Part shown: in pieces, positions 7,559 to 15,518 of the stretch | How positions within the stretch are numbered: the stretch's first letter is position 1 | Layout of the letters: each line of letters begins with the position of its first letter | DNA from: CAYLRY01 sp964386535 | Lineage (GTDB): Bacteria; Chloroflexota; Dehalococcoidia; Dehalococcoidales; UBA3254 | Reading direction: 5' to 3' | DNA length: 41,574 nt | Assembly (NCBI GenBank): GCA_964386535.1 | Contig: CAYLRY010000024.1 | Coordinates: forward strand, 1 to 41,574 | The notes under the pieces: model-generated | The model's database searches: none | The model's input: only the letters and a program-made list of their open reading frames with translations | Told to the model about the DNA's origin: nothing | Made by a program: the position numbers and the translations under genes

Positions 7559-8746
7559 TTATTGCATAATCGCCTGCGCTATTTTTTTACCCAGTTCTCT
7601 GCATTTAGCAAGATCGCTCTCATTAGGCTGCCATTTAGCCTTCACCCCTTCAGCCGCAATGGGTATTTTACAGAGCTTGAGATGCTCTTCCAGTATAGAT
7701 ACCGCCTCCCCGCTCCACCCGTAAGTGCCGAAGGCCGCTCCGATCTTATTCTGAAATTTTAAACCCCTCAGGTCCTCCATGATTGGTCTCAAAGTGGGTA
7801 ACACACCCTGGTTAAATGTAGGAGAACCCAGTATTACCGCTTTTGCCTTAAAAATCTCAGTATTTACATCATTGCGGTCAGAAACAGCCATGTTACGTTT
7901 GACATATTTGACCCCTGATTCTGCCAGCCCTGTTCCGATGGCTTCAGCCATACGTGAAGTCCCTTCCCACATGGTGTCAAAAAGAATAATTGCGCTTTTT
8001 TCAGGCTTTTGAGAAGCCCATTCCTGGTATTTTTTAACAATCTGGAGTGGATCCTGACGCCAAATAATACCGTGGCTGGGGGCAATCATGTTAACAGGCA
8101 GATTCATGGCTAAAACTTCATTGATTTTTCGGGTTACCATAGCACTGTAAGGAGTAAGAATATTAACATAATACTTAAGTGCTTCCTGGTAAAGCTCTTC
8201 CTGGTCAACCTGATCATTGAAATGATATGAAGAAGCATAGTGCTGGCCGAAGGCATCATTCGGTATCAGAATGTTGTCCACAGTTAGATAGGTAAACATG
8301 CTATCCGGCCAGTGCAGCATTGGAGCTTCCACAAAAACCAGTTCGCGTTTCCCGATCTTTATCCGTTCTCCGGTCCTGACCGTTTTGAAGCTCCAGGGCT
8401 GGTGAAAATGGCCTTCCACACTCTCTTTTCCTCGTTCGGAGACAACCAAGGTTGCGCCGGGAGCGTACCTCATAACAGTGGGAAGGCCTCCTGAATGGTC
8501 GGACTCAGAGTGATTAGCTACCACTATGTCAATTTTAGCAGGATCTATAACCTCCGCAATATTTTTTATTAATTTATCGGCAAAGGGACCCCAAACAGAG
8601 TCTACCAGCACCGTTTTTTCATCCACAATTAAGTATGAGTTGTATGAGGAGCCCCGGTGAGTGGTTAGCTCATGTCCGTGGAAAGTCTTCAGATCCCAAT
8701 CAACCACTCCTACCCAATAGACTCCCTTAGCCAGTTCGAAAGGCAT
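7559..8746 (-). CDS. fprA: Flavodiiron protein (oxygen/NO reductase)
   Basis: A 395-residue A-type flavoprotein. The family reduces O2 to water, or NO to N2O, using electrons from rubredoxin. The N-terminal beta-lactamase-like domain has the diiron ligands H79-x-E81-x-D83-H84, H145, D164 and H225, almost the family's textbook numbering. The C-terminal flavodoxin domain begins near residue 251 with DTMWEGTSRMA as its FMN phosphate loop and has GSPTFNQG at 307-314. An excellent AGGAGG ribosome site precedes the ATG. The rubredoxin gene lies directly upstream, which fits it being the electron donor. A short GGGG/CCCC hairpin (8776-8787) lies between them. Confidence 0.96.
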   Translation of the reverse strand: MPFELAKGVYWVGVVDWDLKTFHGHELTTHRGSSYNSYLIVDEKTVLVDSVWGPFADKLIKNIAEVIDPAKIDIVVANHSESDHSGGLPTVMRYAPGATLVVSERGKESVEGHFHQPWSFKTVRTGERIKIGKRELVFVEAPMLHWPDSMFTYLTVDNILIPNDAFGQHYASSYHFNDQVDQEELYQEALKYYVNILTPYSAMVTRKINEVLAMNLPVNMIAPSHGIIWRQDPLQIVKKYQEWASQKPEKSAIILFDTMWEGTSRMAEAIGTGLAESGVKYVKRNMAVSDRNDVNTEIFKAKAVILGSPTFNQGVLPTLRPIMEDLRGLKFQNKIGAAFGTYGWSGEAVSILEEHLKLCKIPIAAEGVKAKWQPNESDLAKCRELGKKIAQAIMQ

Positions 8747-8775
8747 GAATGACCTCCTTTATTATTTTTCAAACA

Positions 8776-8787
8776 AGGGGTTCCCCT
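8776..8787 (-). terminator. Small GC hairpin between rubredoxin and flavodiiron genes
   Basis: AGGGG-TT-CCCCT is self-complementary, and on the minus strand a T-rich run (TTGTTTG) follows. The tight loop makes it a weak terminator or processing site rather than a firm stop. It may set the ratio between rubredoxin and flavodiiron transcripts. Confidence 0.3.
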
Positions 8788-8796
8788 GGAATGAGA

Positions 8797-8955
8797 TTAC
8801 ATTTTCTCGAAATCGGACTTGGCTGCCCCGCATAGGGGACAAACCCAGTCATCCGGCAATTTCTCAAATGGAGTCCCCGCCGGAATTCCAGCATCCTTAT
8901 CGCCTTCAGATGGATCGTAAATATACCCGCATACCATGCATTTATATTTCGCCAT
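8797..8955 (-). CDS. rd: Rubredoxin
   Basis: A 52-residue protein. It starts MAKYKCMVCGYIYDP and has the two rubredoxin knuckles C6-x2-C9 and C39-x2-C42 (CPLCG), with the usual acidic middle (DWVCPLCG preceded by LPDD). It binds a single iron and carries one electron, here most likely to the flavodiiron protein downstream and/or the rubrerythrin upstream. The ATG at 8955 sits six bases behind GAGGTG; an alternative in-frame ATG two codons earlier overlaps that site less well. Length and composition are normal for the family. Confidence 0.95.
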   Translation of the reverse strand: MAKYKCMVCGYIYDPSEGDKDAGIPAGTPFEKLPDDWVCPLCGAAKSDFEKM

Positions 8956-9012
8956 TTTCATCACCTCATATTCATCTTATGCATTTGTTAAATATTTTTC
9001 TACCTTCATCCC

Positions 9013-9591
9013 TTAATAATTTTCAGCCAGTACTTCGTAATAGGCCTGGGCGTGCTTGCAGGCAGGACATTCCTTGGGTGGCTCCGTTCCTTCGTGAATA
9101 TATCCGCAGTTGGTACAGTGCCACTTGACCGGTGCTTTCTTTTTGAAGACTTCTCCTTTGGTGACATTATAGACCAGTTTGTTATAGCGGGCTTCATGAA
9201 ACTGCTCAACTTTAGCAATCTGCTCAAAAGAACGGGCTACCTCATTAAAGCCTTCACTTTCAGCTACTTTAGCAAAATCAGAGTAGATCTGGGTCCACTC
9301 CATTTTCTCTCCGGCGGCGGCTGCCTCCAGGTTTGATTTGGTATCCTTGATCATGCCCGCCGGATAAGCGGCTGTTATCTCTACATCGCCGCCTTCCAGA
9401 TATTTGAAAAATATCTCGGCATGTTCCTTTTCATTGGCAGCGGTTTCAGTAAAGATATTACTGATCTGTTCAAAGCCTTCTTTTTTAGCCACACTGGCAA
9501 AAAAGGTATAGCGGTTTCTGGCCTGGGATTCTCCGGCAAACGCAGTTAAAAGATTCTTCTCAGTCTGGGTGCCCTTTATTGATTTAGTCAT
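9013..9591 (-). CDS. rbr: Rubrerythrin
   Basis: A 192-residue non-haem iron peroxidase that reduces hydrogen peroxide in anaerobes. The four-helix diiron domain shows E21 (GESQARNRY), E54 with H57 (NEKEHAE), and the second helix pair with VEQFHEARY near 128-136. The C-terminal rubredoxin-like domain has C159-x2-C162 and C175-x2-C178 (CTNCGY and CPACKH). It is preceded by AAAGGAG at good spacing. Its neighbours are rubredoxin and flavodiiron protein downstream and a PerR-like regulator upstream, all on the same strand. Confidence 0.96.
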   Translation of the reverse strand: MTKSIKGTQTEKNLLTAFAGESQARNRYTFFASVAKKEGFEQISNIFTETAANEKEHAEIFFKYLEGGDVEITAAYPAGMIKDTKSNLEAAAAGEKMEWTQIYSDFAKVAESEGFNEVARSFEQIAKVEQFHEARYNKLVYNVTKGEVFKKKAPVKWHCTNCGYIHEGTEPPKECPACKHAQAYYEVLAENY

Positions 9592-9838
9592 TTGTTATTT
9601 CTCCTTTACTTTATTTCACTAATTTTTCCTCAAATAATAGCAGGTCAAATATCATCTTCCTTACTGCCGGCCGGGTAGTCAGTCCGTTCTGCTGCCCTGT
9701 TTAAACCTTAAACCTCAACTCTTCATTCTGAGCGCCTCAGCTCACTAAAACAATCAGCTATTCTGTCAGGCCGTTAGTTTTATTTATGGCCATCCTGGCG
9801 CAGCAGCCATTTTTAGCCTTTATGGTTTGAGCTAAAAC

Positions 9839-10243
9839 TCACTTTACGGACCTTGGCTTTTCTGTTAGTTGCAGGCATTGCGTACACAGGCCGCCCAGTT
9901 CCAGGGTATGATGAGTAACCTTGAAACCGGTCTTCCTGGCCACCCTTTCTTCTATGCTCTTGTCCATGCTTTCATCCAGGTCTACTATCGCTCCGCACCT
10001 GTCGCAGCGGAAATGATAGTGCCCCCTGGTGTTTCCATCATAATGACTTATCTCCCCGCATGGGCGGATCTCTGTTATCATACCTTTTTCTTTTAGACTC
10101 TTAAGATTGCGGTAAACGGTACCCAGGCTGATGCTGGGAATTTCATGCCTGACTTTTTCATAAATCCATTCCGCATCCGGATGAATCCGGCTCTCTTTGA
10201 TGACCCTGATGATGGCTTCTTTCTGTTTTGATTTCCTGTACAT
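9839..10243 (-). CDS. perR: PerR-like peroxide-sensing Fur-family regulator
   Basis: 134 residues from the ATG at 10243 (MYRKSKQKEA). The open frame extends further upstream, but those codons run through the promoter and operator, so I reject the longer start. A winged helix (SLGTVYRNLKSL) is followed by the metal domain. C80-x2-C83 and C120-x2-C123 are the structural zinc site. By alignment from memory with Bacillus PerR (H37, D85, H91, H93, D104), the regulatory metal site would be H21, D69, H75, H77 and D88. The N-terminus is about 16 residues shorter than in Bacillus, and no strong ribosome site is visible. It is expected to repress itself and probably the oxygen-defence genes downstream. 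Confidence 0.88.
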   Translation of the reverse strand: MYRKSKQKEAIIRVIKESRIHPDAEWIYEKVRHEIPSISLGTVYRNLKSLKEKGMITEIRPCGEISHYDGNTRGHYHFRCDRCGAIVDLDESMDKSIEERVARKTGFKVTHHTLELGGLCTQCLQLTEKPRSVK

Positions 10244-10275
10244 GGGAAACGTTCTGTCCAAAAAATAATTAGTAA

Positions 10276-10296
10276 TAATGATTACTATTATCATTA
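10276..10296. promoter_or_regulatory. Fur/PerR-type operator
   Basis: TAATGAT-N7-ATCATTA, a perfect 7-bp inverted repeat in an AT-rich setting, resembles Fur-superfamily boxes. It overlaps the -10 element and the expected transcript start of perR, a typical repressor position, and implies autoregulation. Confidence 0.65.
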
Positions 10297-10320
10297 TATA
10301 AAATCCCGGGTAGATGTCAA
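10293..10320 (-). promoter_or_regulatory. Consensus sigma70 promoter of perR
   Basis: On the minus strand TTGACA (10320-10315) and TATAAT (10298-10293) are spaced by 16 bases; both hexamers are exact. The predicted start is near 10286, about 40 bases before the perR ATG. Confidence 0.7.
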
Positions 10321-10379
10321 TAGGTTCCCCGGATATGGTAAAATTAAGCATCTGTTAAAAAGCGAGAAATCGAGAGTCT

Positions 10380-11438
10380 ATGAACTTATCACCTGCCATG
10401 CGTATTGCAGATGTAAATATAAACCGTCTGGCTGAAGGCCTGCGTATGCTTGAAGAAATCGCCCGCCTGGTGCTGGATGATACAGACCTGACTGCCAGAC
10501 TGAAAACCCTGCGCCATGACCTGATAAGGGCTGATTTGCCTTTTAACCTGGCCCTACTGGATTCCCGCAACTCCTCCTCAGACGTGGGAGTCTCCCTGGA
10601 AGTCAGTGGGGAAAAACCGGAAAAAGATTTGTCCTTGATTGCTATCTCCAATTTCCGGCGTGTCCAGGAGTCTCTCAGGGTACTGGAAGAGACCGCTAAA
10701 ATACCTGAACTGGCAGATAAGCTTAACAGCCGCCGTTTTAAAAACGCCCGTTTCGAGCTTTATACCCTGGAGCAGAATATGATGTCCCGGTTAACCCGCC
10801 GCCAAAAAGCCGGCCTGATTTCAGGGCTGTATGTTATTATTGATACACAGGCGCTTCAGGGAAGAGATATCATACCAGCCGCAGGGGAGGTCATCAGGGC
10901 TGGGGTGAAGATAATCCAATTAAGAGATAAAACCCTGCCCAAAAAACGCCTGATTCTCCTGGCTGAGAAGCTGCAAAAGCTGTGCAGGCAGAACCACGTT
11001 CTTTTCATCATGAATGATTATCTGGACGTAGTCCTGGCTATGGAGGCTGACGGTCTGCATCTGGGACAGGAAGACCTGCCTTTCGATAAAGCCCGTAGAC
11101 TTCTGCCTGCCGGCGCTGTCCTGGGCTGTTCCGTAATAACGGTTGAACAGGCTGTCGAGGCTGAGGCTGCCGGCGCTGATTACCTCGCCGTAGGCGCCGT
11201 TTATCCTACTGTTTCTAAGGATAATATAAACGTAGTAGGACTCTCCACTTTAAAGCAGATTAAGAAAGCTGCCCACATTCCTGTAGTGGCTATCGGCGGC
11301 ATCAACCGGGAAAATGCCCTTGAAGTAATACAGGCCGGCGCGGACTCCGTCTGCGTGATCAGCGCCGTTTTAAATGCACCGGATATCACCCTTGCCGCAC
11401 GAGAAATAATAAAAATAATTAAGGGGACTCATGAATAA
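10380..11438 (+). CDS. thiE: ThiD2-ThiE fusion: HMP-P kinase-like domain plus thiamine phosphate synthase
   Basis: 352 residues in two parts. Residues ~7-135 match the helical domain often found in front of ThiE (RIADVNINRLAEGLR, later NFRRVQESLRVLEE, a likely internal duplication), which I take as ThiD2, proposed to phosphorylate HMP phosphate. Residues ~148-350 are the ThiE TIM barrel, which joins HMP-PP to the thiazole phosphate. Its landmarks are QLRDK (180-184), ND (212-213), HLGQEDLP (227-234), GCSV, AVGAVYPTVSK and AIGGI. The ATG at 10380 has only a weak ribosome site (GAGAG). A start at M7 is possible. The stop overlaps the next gene's start by eight bases. Confidence 0.9.
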   Translation: MNLSPAMRIADVNINRLAEGLRMLEEIARLVLDDTDLTARLKTLRHDLIRADLPFNLALLDSRNSSSDVGVSLEVSGEKPEKDLSLIAISNFRRVQESLRVLEETAKIPELADKLNSRRFKNARFELYTLEQNMMSRLTRRQKAGLISGLYVIIDTQALQGRDIIPAAGEVIRAGVKIIQLRDKTLPKKRLILLAEKLQKLCRQNHVLFIMNDYLDVVLAMEADGLHLGQEDLPFDKARRLLPAGAVLGCSVITVEQAVEAEAAGADYLAVGAVYPTVSKDNINVVGLSTLKQIKKAAHIPVVAIGGINRENALEVIQAGADSVCVISAVLNAPDITLAAREIIKIIKGTHE

Positions 11439-12063
11439 GTTAACTGCCAATCTGGATGGTTATGCAGCTACAATAAGAGCTGACCTGGAAAAAAAAGATG
11501 CTGCCCGCGAAAAAGTTCTGCCTCTGTGCCGTGAATTAATTCGCTATGCCAGCATTACCATACGGGCTATTCACCGCCAGGAATTTGAAGAAGCCCAAAA
11601 CCTCCTGGCTGAATCACGGCTGGTCCGCCGGTCGCTGGAACAGGCTATTTGTGAGTGTGAAGAACTGAGGTACCATGGTTTTGTCCGGGATGCCCAAAAA
11701 GAATATACCGAGGCTAATGCCACCTATGCGCTGGTTACCGGGCAGCCGCTGCCCGGGCCGGATGATCTGGAAGTGGACTACACTGGGTATTTAAACGGCC
11801 TGGGCGATACCGTTGGCGAGCTGAGGCGATATTTGCTGGACAGCATGCGGCGCGGGGATCTCTCTCGCGGTGAGGAACTGCTTTCAGCTATGGACGATAT
11901 CTATACTATTCTGGTTACTATGGACTTTCCTGATGCCATTACCGGCGGCCTGCGCCATACCACAGACCAGGTGCGCAGCATCCTGGAAAAGACCCGAGGC
12001 GATATCACCATGGCGGTCACTCAGAAAGAATTGGAAATAAAACTGAGCCAGACAAAGGAATAA
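11431..12063 (+). CDS. Translin-family nucleic-acid-binding protein
   Basis: 210 residues, almost all predicted helix, with no signal peptide or membrane segment. The pattern RELIRYASITIRAIHRQEF, the ESRLVRRSL helix and the C-terminal YTILVTMDFPDAITGGLR stretch are those of prokaryotic translin-like proteins, which bind single-stranded RNA or DNA as ring oligomers in better studied relatives. In some genomes such proteins are mislabelled haloacid dehalogenase. It overlaps the end of the ThiE gene, so the two are translationally coupled. Why a translin should go with thiamine synthesis is unknown. Confidence 0.8.
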   Translation: MNKLTANLDGYAATIRADLEKKDAAREKVLPLCRELIRYASITIRAIHRQEFEEAQNLLAESRLVRRSLEQAICECEELRYHGFVRDAQKEYTEANATYALVTGQPLPGPDDLEVDYTGYLNGLGDTVGELRRYLLDSMRRGDLSRGEELLSAMDDIYTILVTMDFPDAITGGLRHTTDQVRSILEKTRGDITMAVTQKELEIKLSQTKE

Positions 12064-12081
12064 ACTTACTACAGATATCAA

Positions 12082-12699
12082 TTATATTCGAATATATGGA
12101 TTGCTTTTCTTCTCGGCTTCCACGGTAGTGGACGAGCCGTGGCCGGGATAGATTATGGTCTCCGGGGGCAGCACCATCAGCTTATCTATAATGGAATCCA
12201 GCAGCTCGGCGCGGGTACCAGTCCCGATGCCGGATGACCCGATACTGCGGTGGAACAGCGTATCGCCGGTAAATACTACGCCGTGACCGTAAAGGCAAAT
12301 GCCCCCGTAGGTATGGCCGGGGGTATTGATAACCTTGAAATGCAGATCCGACACGTTTATCATATCACCTTCCCTGAGCAGTCTATCTGCATACATCGGT
12401 GGCCCAAAAGCCACTCCCCAGAAGAACCTGCCGTCTCCCTGCAAAGCGGTGGAATCATCCTGATGGATGGCGACCGAGGCCCCCAGGGCTCTCTTTAAAC
12501 TGCCTATAGCTCCGATGTGGTCAATATGCCCGTGAGTAGCGACCAGGACTTTTATGTCAACTCCCAGTTCTTTAACGGACCTTAAGATACTATCCGGTTC
12601 ATCCCCCGGATCTATAATTAACCCCTGCCTGGAAATTTCAGAACTGACGATATAACAATTGGCTTTCCATAAGCCCACTACCAGCCTGTTAACTTTCAA
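12082..12699 (-). CDS. Metallo-beta-lactamase-fold hydrolase (glyoxalase II-like)
   Basis: 205 residues with a complete dinuclear metal site: THGHIDHIG gives H56, H58, D60 and H61, followed by H129 (TPGHTYGG), D146 (FTGDTLF) and H187 (PGHG). This is the pattern of small cytosolic hydroxyacyl-thioester hydrolases, but the actual substrate is unknown. The start codon is TTG at 12699, chosen because a very strong GGAGGAGG ribosome site lies just upstream. The C-terminal codons contain a palindrome (TATATTCGAATATA at 12083-12096). It converges with the translin gene. Confidence 0.9.
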   Translation of the reverse strand: MKVNRLVVGLWKANCYIVSSEISRQGLIIDPGDEPDSILRSVKELGVDIKVLVATHGHIDHIGAIGSLKRALGASVAIHQDDSTALQGDGRFFWGVAFGPPMYADRLLREGDMINVSDLHFKVINTPGHTYGGICLYGHGVVFTGDTLFHRSIGSSGIGTGTRAELLDSIIDKLMVLPPETIIYPGHGSSTTVEAEKKSNPYIRI

Positions 12700-12726
12700 G
12701 AAGACCTCCTCCGCCGTATAAAATAA

Positions 12727-13581
12727 TTACCCCAGCTCAAATGTGGTAACGCCGAATATTTTATCAAAAGCCATTTCCGGCTTGCTCCGGAAATACATGC
12801 GGGCAGTAAAAAAAACCTGTTTCATTGCATATTTCTGGGCCAGAGCCATGGCGGACGGATTGGTTTCAGGTACATCCAGATAAAGGTGACTGTCTTTTTC
12901 TAATTTCGTCATTAATTGCCGGTAAAGTCTTTCTGCAATGTTTATGTCATCAGCGAACAGTGGCCCTACCTTGTACCCTTTTACGCATTTGCGTGCCACG
13001 CCGTATCCCTCTAATTTGCCGTTTTTCATACAGGCCAGAGCTGTAGATTCCGGCATTTGCAGCCAGTTTTCCAGGAATTTCCGGCGGTCCGCTGGGAAGC
13101 ACTGCCGCTCGTATCTCCGGATCAGATCAAAGTGAACTTCACTGATATTGACAATATCCGTGTCTCTTTCCTCAGGGATCTGCGTAATGGTATTCTCAAA
13201 GCGGTAATTGATATTACAAAGATCAAACCCTGACTTTTTATAGTTGGTAACCTGGTCCGGGACGCCGTCCAGGCCGATGTTATGCCCTTTCAGACGCTCC
13301 AGAGCAACCTTCCAGATTTGCCTTCCATAGCCCTGCCGACGGTATGCGGGCAGTACTATATAAAAACCAATAAAACCGAACTTTGCCTCATAAGAAACGG
13401 CTGAAATACAGGCCACAGGCTGGTCGTCCAGCAGACCCACCAGAAATCCTTCCGGATCAATTCGGTAAAAACACTCAGCATCATGCAGTCCCGGGTTCCA
13501 GCCTTCCATAGTAGCCATCCGGACAGCCCACTCCACTTCCTGAAGGAACATAGTACGAATAACAAAATTTGGATTACTCAT
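12727..13581 (-). CDS. Two-domain GNAT acetyltransferase
   Basis: 284 residues from the ATG at 13581 (MSNPNFVIRTM), which follows GGAAAAGGGAAA; the open frame continues 20 codons upstream without a ribosome site. The N-terminal GNAT fold has the acetyl-CoA loop YRRQGYGRQIW preceded by GFIGFYIVLP. The C-terminal half (from about residue 155) resembles the second GNAT-like domain of Acetyltransf_18-type proteins. Relatives acetylate small amines, but the substrate here cannot be told. It is on the same strand as, and 28 bases before, the hydrolase gene and so is probably cotranscribed with it. Confidence 0.85.
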   Translation of the reverse strand: MSNPNFVIRTMFLQEVEWAVRMATMEGWNPGLHDAECFYRIDPEGFLVGLLDDQPVACISAVSYEAKFGFIGFYIVLPAYRRQGYGRQIWKVALERLKGHNIGLDGVPDQVTNYKKSGFDLCNINYRFENTITQIPEERDTDIVNISEVHFDLIRRYERQCFPADRRKFLENWLQMPESTALACMKNGKLEGYGVARKCVKGYKVGPLFADDINIAERLYRQLMTKLEKDSHLYLDVPETNPSAMALAQKYAMKQVFFTARMYFRSKPEMAFDKIFGVTTFELG

Positions 13582-13911
13582 TTTCCCTTTTCCAATTCTA
13601 CCTGAACAGTCTGGGACCAAACAAGCCGGAATTAAGTTCATCAGCTAAAATCCAGAAAAAACGAAAACCTGTTTTATTGCGAACCCTTCATTCTAGCTGG
13701 CCGCCGACACCACGAAAGACAAAAATGGCCGCTGACAGCGGGGCCACCCCTTGCATAAGGAAAGAGGGACGCGAGGAAGCAGCCTAGCAATTAAAAATGC
13801 TATTTTCATACGAATCCGCCTATATTTCTTTTAAAACGCAGCATCACCGGGTCCTGCTCTCTGAAATCAATGTCCCCAAAAGCCCTTTCTAGTCATTGTA
13901 CTCCACCCATA
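13582..13911. other. Intergenic region, nothing recognised
   Basis: About 330 bases with no convincing reading frame, RNA or repeat. A GGCCGC-N40-GCGGGGCC-like GC-rich patch lies around 13700-13745, in otherwise AT-rich sequence. Confidence 0.4.
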
Positions 13912-14175
13912 CTAATACGGAATGAAAGTCAGTTCCAGGGCACAGGGTATTATTGCCAGCAGTATGATGGCGATACAGTAGCCGAACAAATGCCGGGCTT
14001 TCATCCGGTTAATAGCCAGCAGCGGTATATACCAGAAAGGGTTAAAAAGGCTGGTCCAGGCACCCCAGCCTGTGTTTCCCAATGATTTATCTTTTATCTC
14101 ATGCATGAAATAACAGGAGCCTGTGCCCAAAGTAAAGATTAATAAAATCTTAGTAATAATAAATGTGGCTGTCAA
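13912..14175 (-). CDS. Possible small membrane protein
   Basis: An 87-codon frame from a TTG at 14175, with AAAGG close upstream. It would encode two or three membrane segments (TFIITKILLIFTLGTG, LFNPFWYIPLLAI, YCIAIILLAIIPCALELTF) separated by short charged loops, which is more orderly than a random frame. I recognise no family. The TTG start is part of TTGACA, so it may be noncoding. Confidence 0.4.
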   Translation of the reverse strand: MTATFIITKILLIFTLGTGSCYFMHEIKDKSLGNTGWGAWTSLFNPFWYIPLLAINRMKARHLFGYCIAIILLAIIPCALELTFIPY

Positions 14176-14336
14176 CGCCTTTCTTATCTATTGCAGCCTG
14201 GTAATTAAGATATTAATATAATAACAAATGAGAAAATCTAATTTTAAGCAAATTGCCTTGGTTTATTTTGAATCGTCCATTCTGGTATGCTGCCGGCGTC
14301 CCGAAGGATGAAAATAACATCACCGTATTTGAATTT

Positions 14337-14395
14337 GTAATTTGTTATTGACTTGATGCTTGGGCTTTGGTTTTTGGTTATTGCTCCTGTTTTCG
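14337..14395 (+). repeat. Direct repeat, copy A
   Basis: About 59 bases beginning GTAATTTGTTATT and ending CTCCTGTTTTCG. Copy B, on the same strand at 17656-17715, shares the first 13 bases exactly and most of the rest. The two copies bracket the genes at 14422-17650. Confidence 0.6.
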
Positions 14396-14421
14396 TCAGA
14401 ATATACACGTGGAGGTACAAC

Positions 14422-15423
14422 ATGGCCGTAAATGACCACTTACAGACCGCTTTAGACTGGCTCCTGGAACCTGAAGATCCCGGAGTGCATTACCTGGCCG
14501 TGCGCGACCTGGCTCCTTCAGCCGCTGCTGAATTGAAAGAACTTCAAAAGAAAGCCTATAAAAATGGCCCTATTGCCGCTGTACTGGAAGCCATGAAACC
14601 GGAAGGGTACTGGGTCCAGCCGGGTCAAGGCTATAGTCCCAAATACACTGGCACTGTCTGGGCCGTAATCCTGCTTTCCCAGCTCGGGGCCTCCGTGGAG
14701 GTTGACAGCCGGGTGGCCGCCGGCTGCTCTTACTTGATGCAGCATACCCTGAATGATAAAGGCCATTTCACGCTTAACGGGCTTCCCTCCGGCACTGTTG
14801 ACTGTTTGCAGGGCAATCTATGCGCCGCCCTTCTGGATCTGGGTATCTGGGATGCCCGTCTGGAGAAGGCCTTTGAATGGATGGCCAGGACAGTCACCGG
14901 TGAAGGCATCGCTCCCATGGAGGAAAAGAATGCCCCGGTACGCTATTACGCGGGCAAGTGCGGCCCGCGATTCGCCTGCGGGGCTAATAACAAGCTGCCC
15001 TGCGCCTGGGGTGCTGTCAAGGTTATGCTGGCTTTCAGCAAGCTGCCCGGAAACAAGCGCACACCCGTGATCGAAAGGGCAATAAAGACCGGTATTGATT
15101 TTCTTCTTGGCAATGATCCGGCCAAAGCGGATTATCCATGCGGTTATGCCGCCAAACCCAGCGGCAACTGGTGGAAATTCGGTTTCCCCGTTTTTTATAT
15201 CACCGACCTGCTACAAAACGTAGAGGCATTGGTAGGTCTGGGCTATGACCGTGACCCGCGGCTGGCCAATGCTCTAAAACTGGTCCGGGAAAAACAGGAC
15301 GCCAGAGGCCGCTGGCCTCTGGAATACCATTACAACGGCAAAACCTGGATAGATAGCGGCCCGGTTAAGAAGCCTAACAAATGGGTGACCTTAAGGGCCT
15401 TAAGAGTACTGCAAAAAGAATGA
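14422..15423 (+). CDS. Alpha/alpha-toroid (terpene cyclase/prenyltransferase-fold) protein
   Basis: 333 residues from the ATG at 14422, chosen over an upstream in-frame start because GGAGGT (14411-14416) sits five bases before it. The protein has repeated helical hairpins with turn motifs such as GYWVQPGQGY, GHFTLNGLPSGTVDC and RGRWPLEYHYNG, like the QW-type repeats of the terpenoid cyclase/prenyltransferase fold. I see neither the DXDD acid motif of squalene-hopene cyclases nor an obvious substrate clue. Cysteines cluster in the middle (YAGKCGPRFACGANNKLPCAW). Homologues are often annotated as hypothetical proteins. There is no signal peptide. It lies upstream of an Old Yellow Enzyme gene inside the repeat-flanked block. 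Confidence 0.75.
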   Translation: MAVNDHLQTALDWLLEPEDPGVHYLAVRDLAPSAAAELKELQKKAYKNGPIAAVLEAMKPEGYWVQPGQGYSPKYTGTVWAVILLSQLGASVEVDSRVAAGCSYLMQHTLNDKGHFTLNGLPSGTVDCLQGNLCAALLDLGIWDARLEKAFEWMARTVTGEGIAPMEEKNAPVRYYAGKCGPRFACGANNKLPCAWGAVKVMLAFSKLPGNKRTPVIERAIKTGIDFLLGNDPAKADYPCGYAAKPSGNWWKFGFPVFYITDLLQNVEALVGLGYDRDPRLANALKLVREKQDARGRWPLEYHYNGKTWIDSGPVKKPNKWVTLRALRVLQKE

Positions 15424-15471
15424 TAAGTTTGTGTCTATTAAATCCATTTTACCTTGTTCACTTTGAGCCGG

Positions 15472-15513
15472 AACACAGGCGGACAATATTGATGTCTTTA
15501 AAGAACCTGTGTT
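15472..15513. promoter_or_regulatory. Inverted repeat around the OYE promoter
   Basis: AACACAGG (15472-15479) and CCTGTGTT (15506-15513) are perfect 8-bp arms separated by 26 bases. The left arm lies just upstream of the -35, and the right arm runs through the spacer into the first base of the -10 of the promoter listed next. The layout suits a repressor or looping operator, but no regulator is adjacent. Confidence 0.35.
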
Positions 15514-15518
15514 ACAAT
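15489..15518 (+). promoter_or_regulatory. Candidate promoter of the OYE-like gene
   Basis: TTGATG at 15489-15494 and TACAAT at 15513-15518 with an 18-base spacer; both hexamers are near-consensus. The leader would be about 165 bases and contains an imperfect hairpin (GTGGTC...GACCAC) around 15580-15612. Confidence 0.4.

Noticed and set aside
10244..10351. Longer N-terminus for PerR
   Set aside because: The extra codons lie on the promoter and operator and encode a non-family hydrophobic stretch.
10352..10379. TPP riboswitch upstream of the thiamine gene
   Set aside because: The gap to perR is short and contains none of the conserved thi-box sequence.
12083..12096. Terminator at the TATATTCGAATATA palindrome
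   Set aside because: It lies inside the last codons of the hydrolase gene, is all A/T apart from CG, and lacks a usable loop and T-run.
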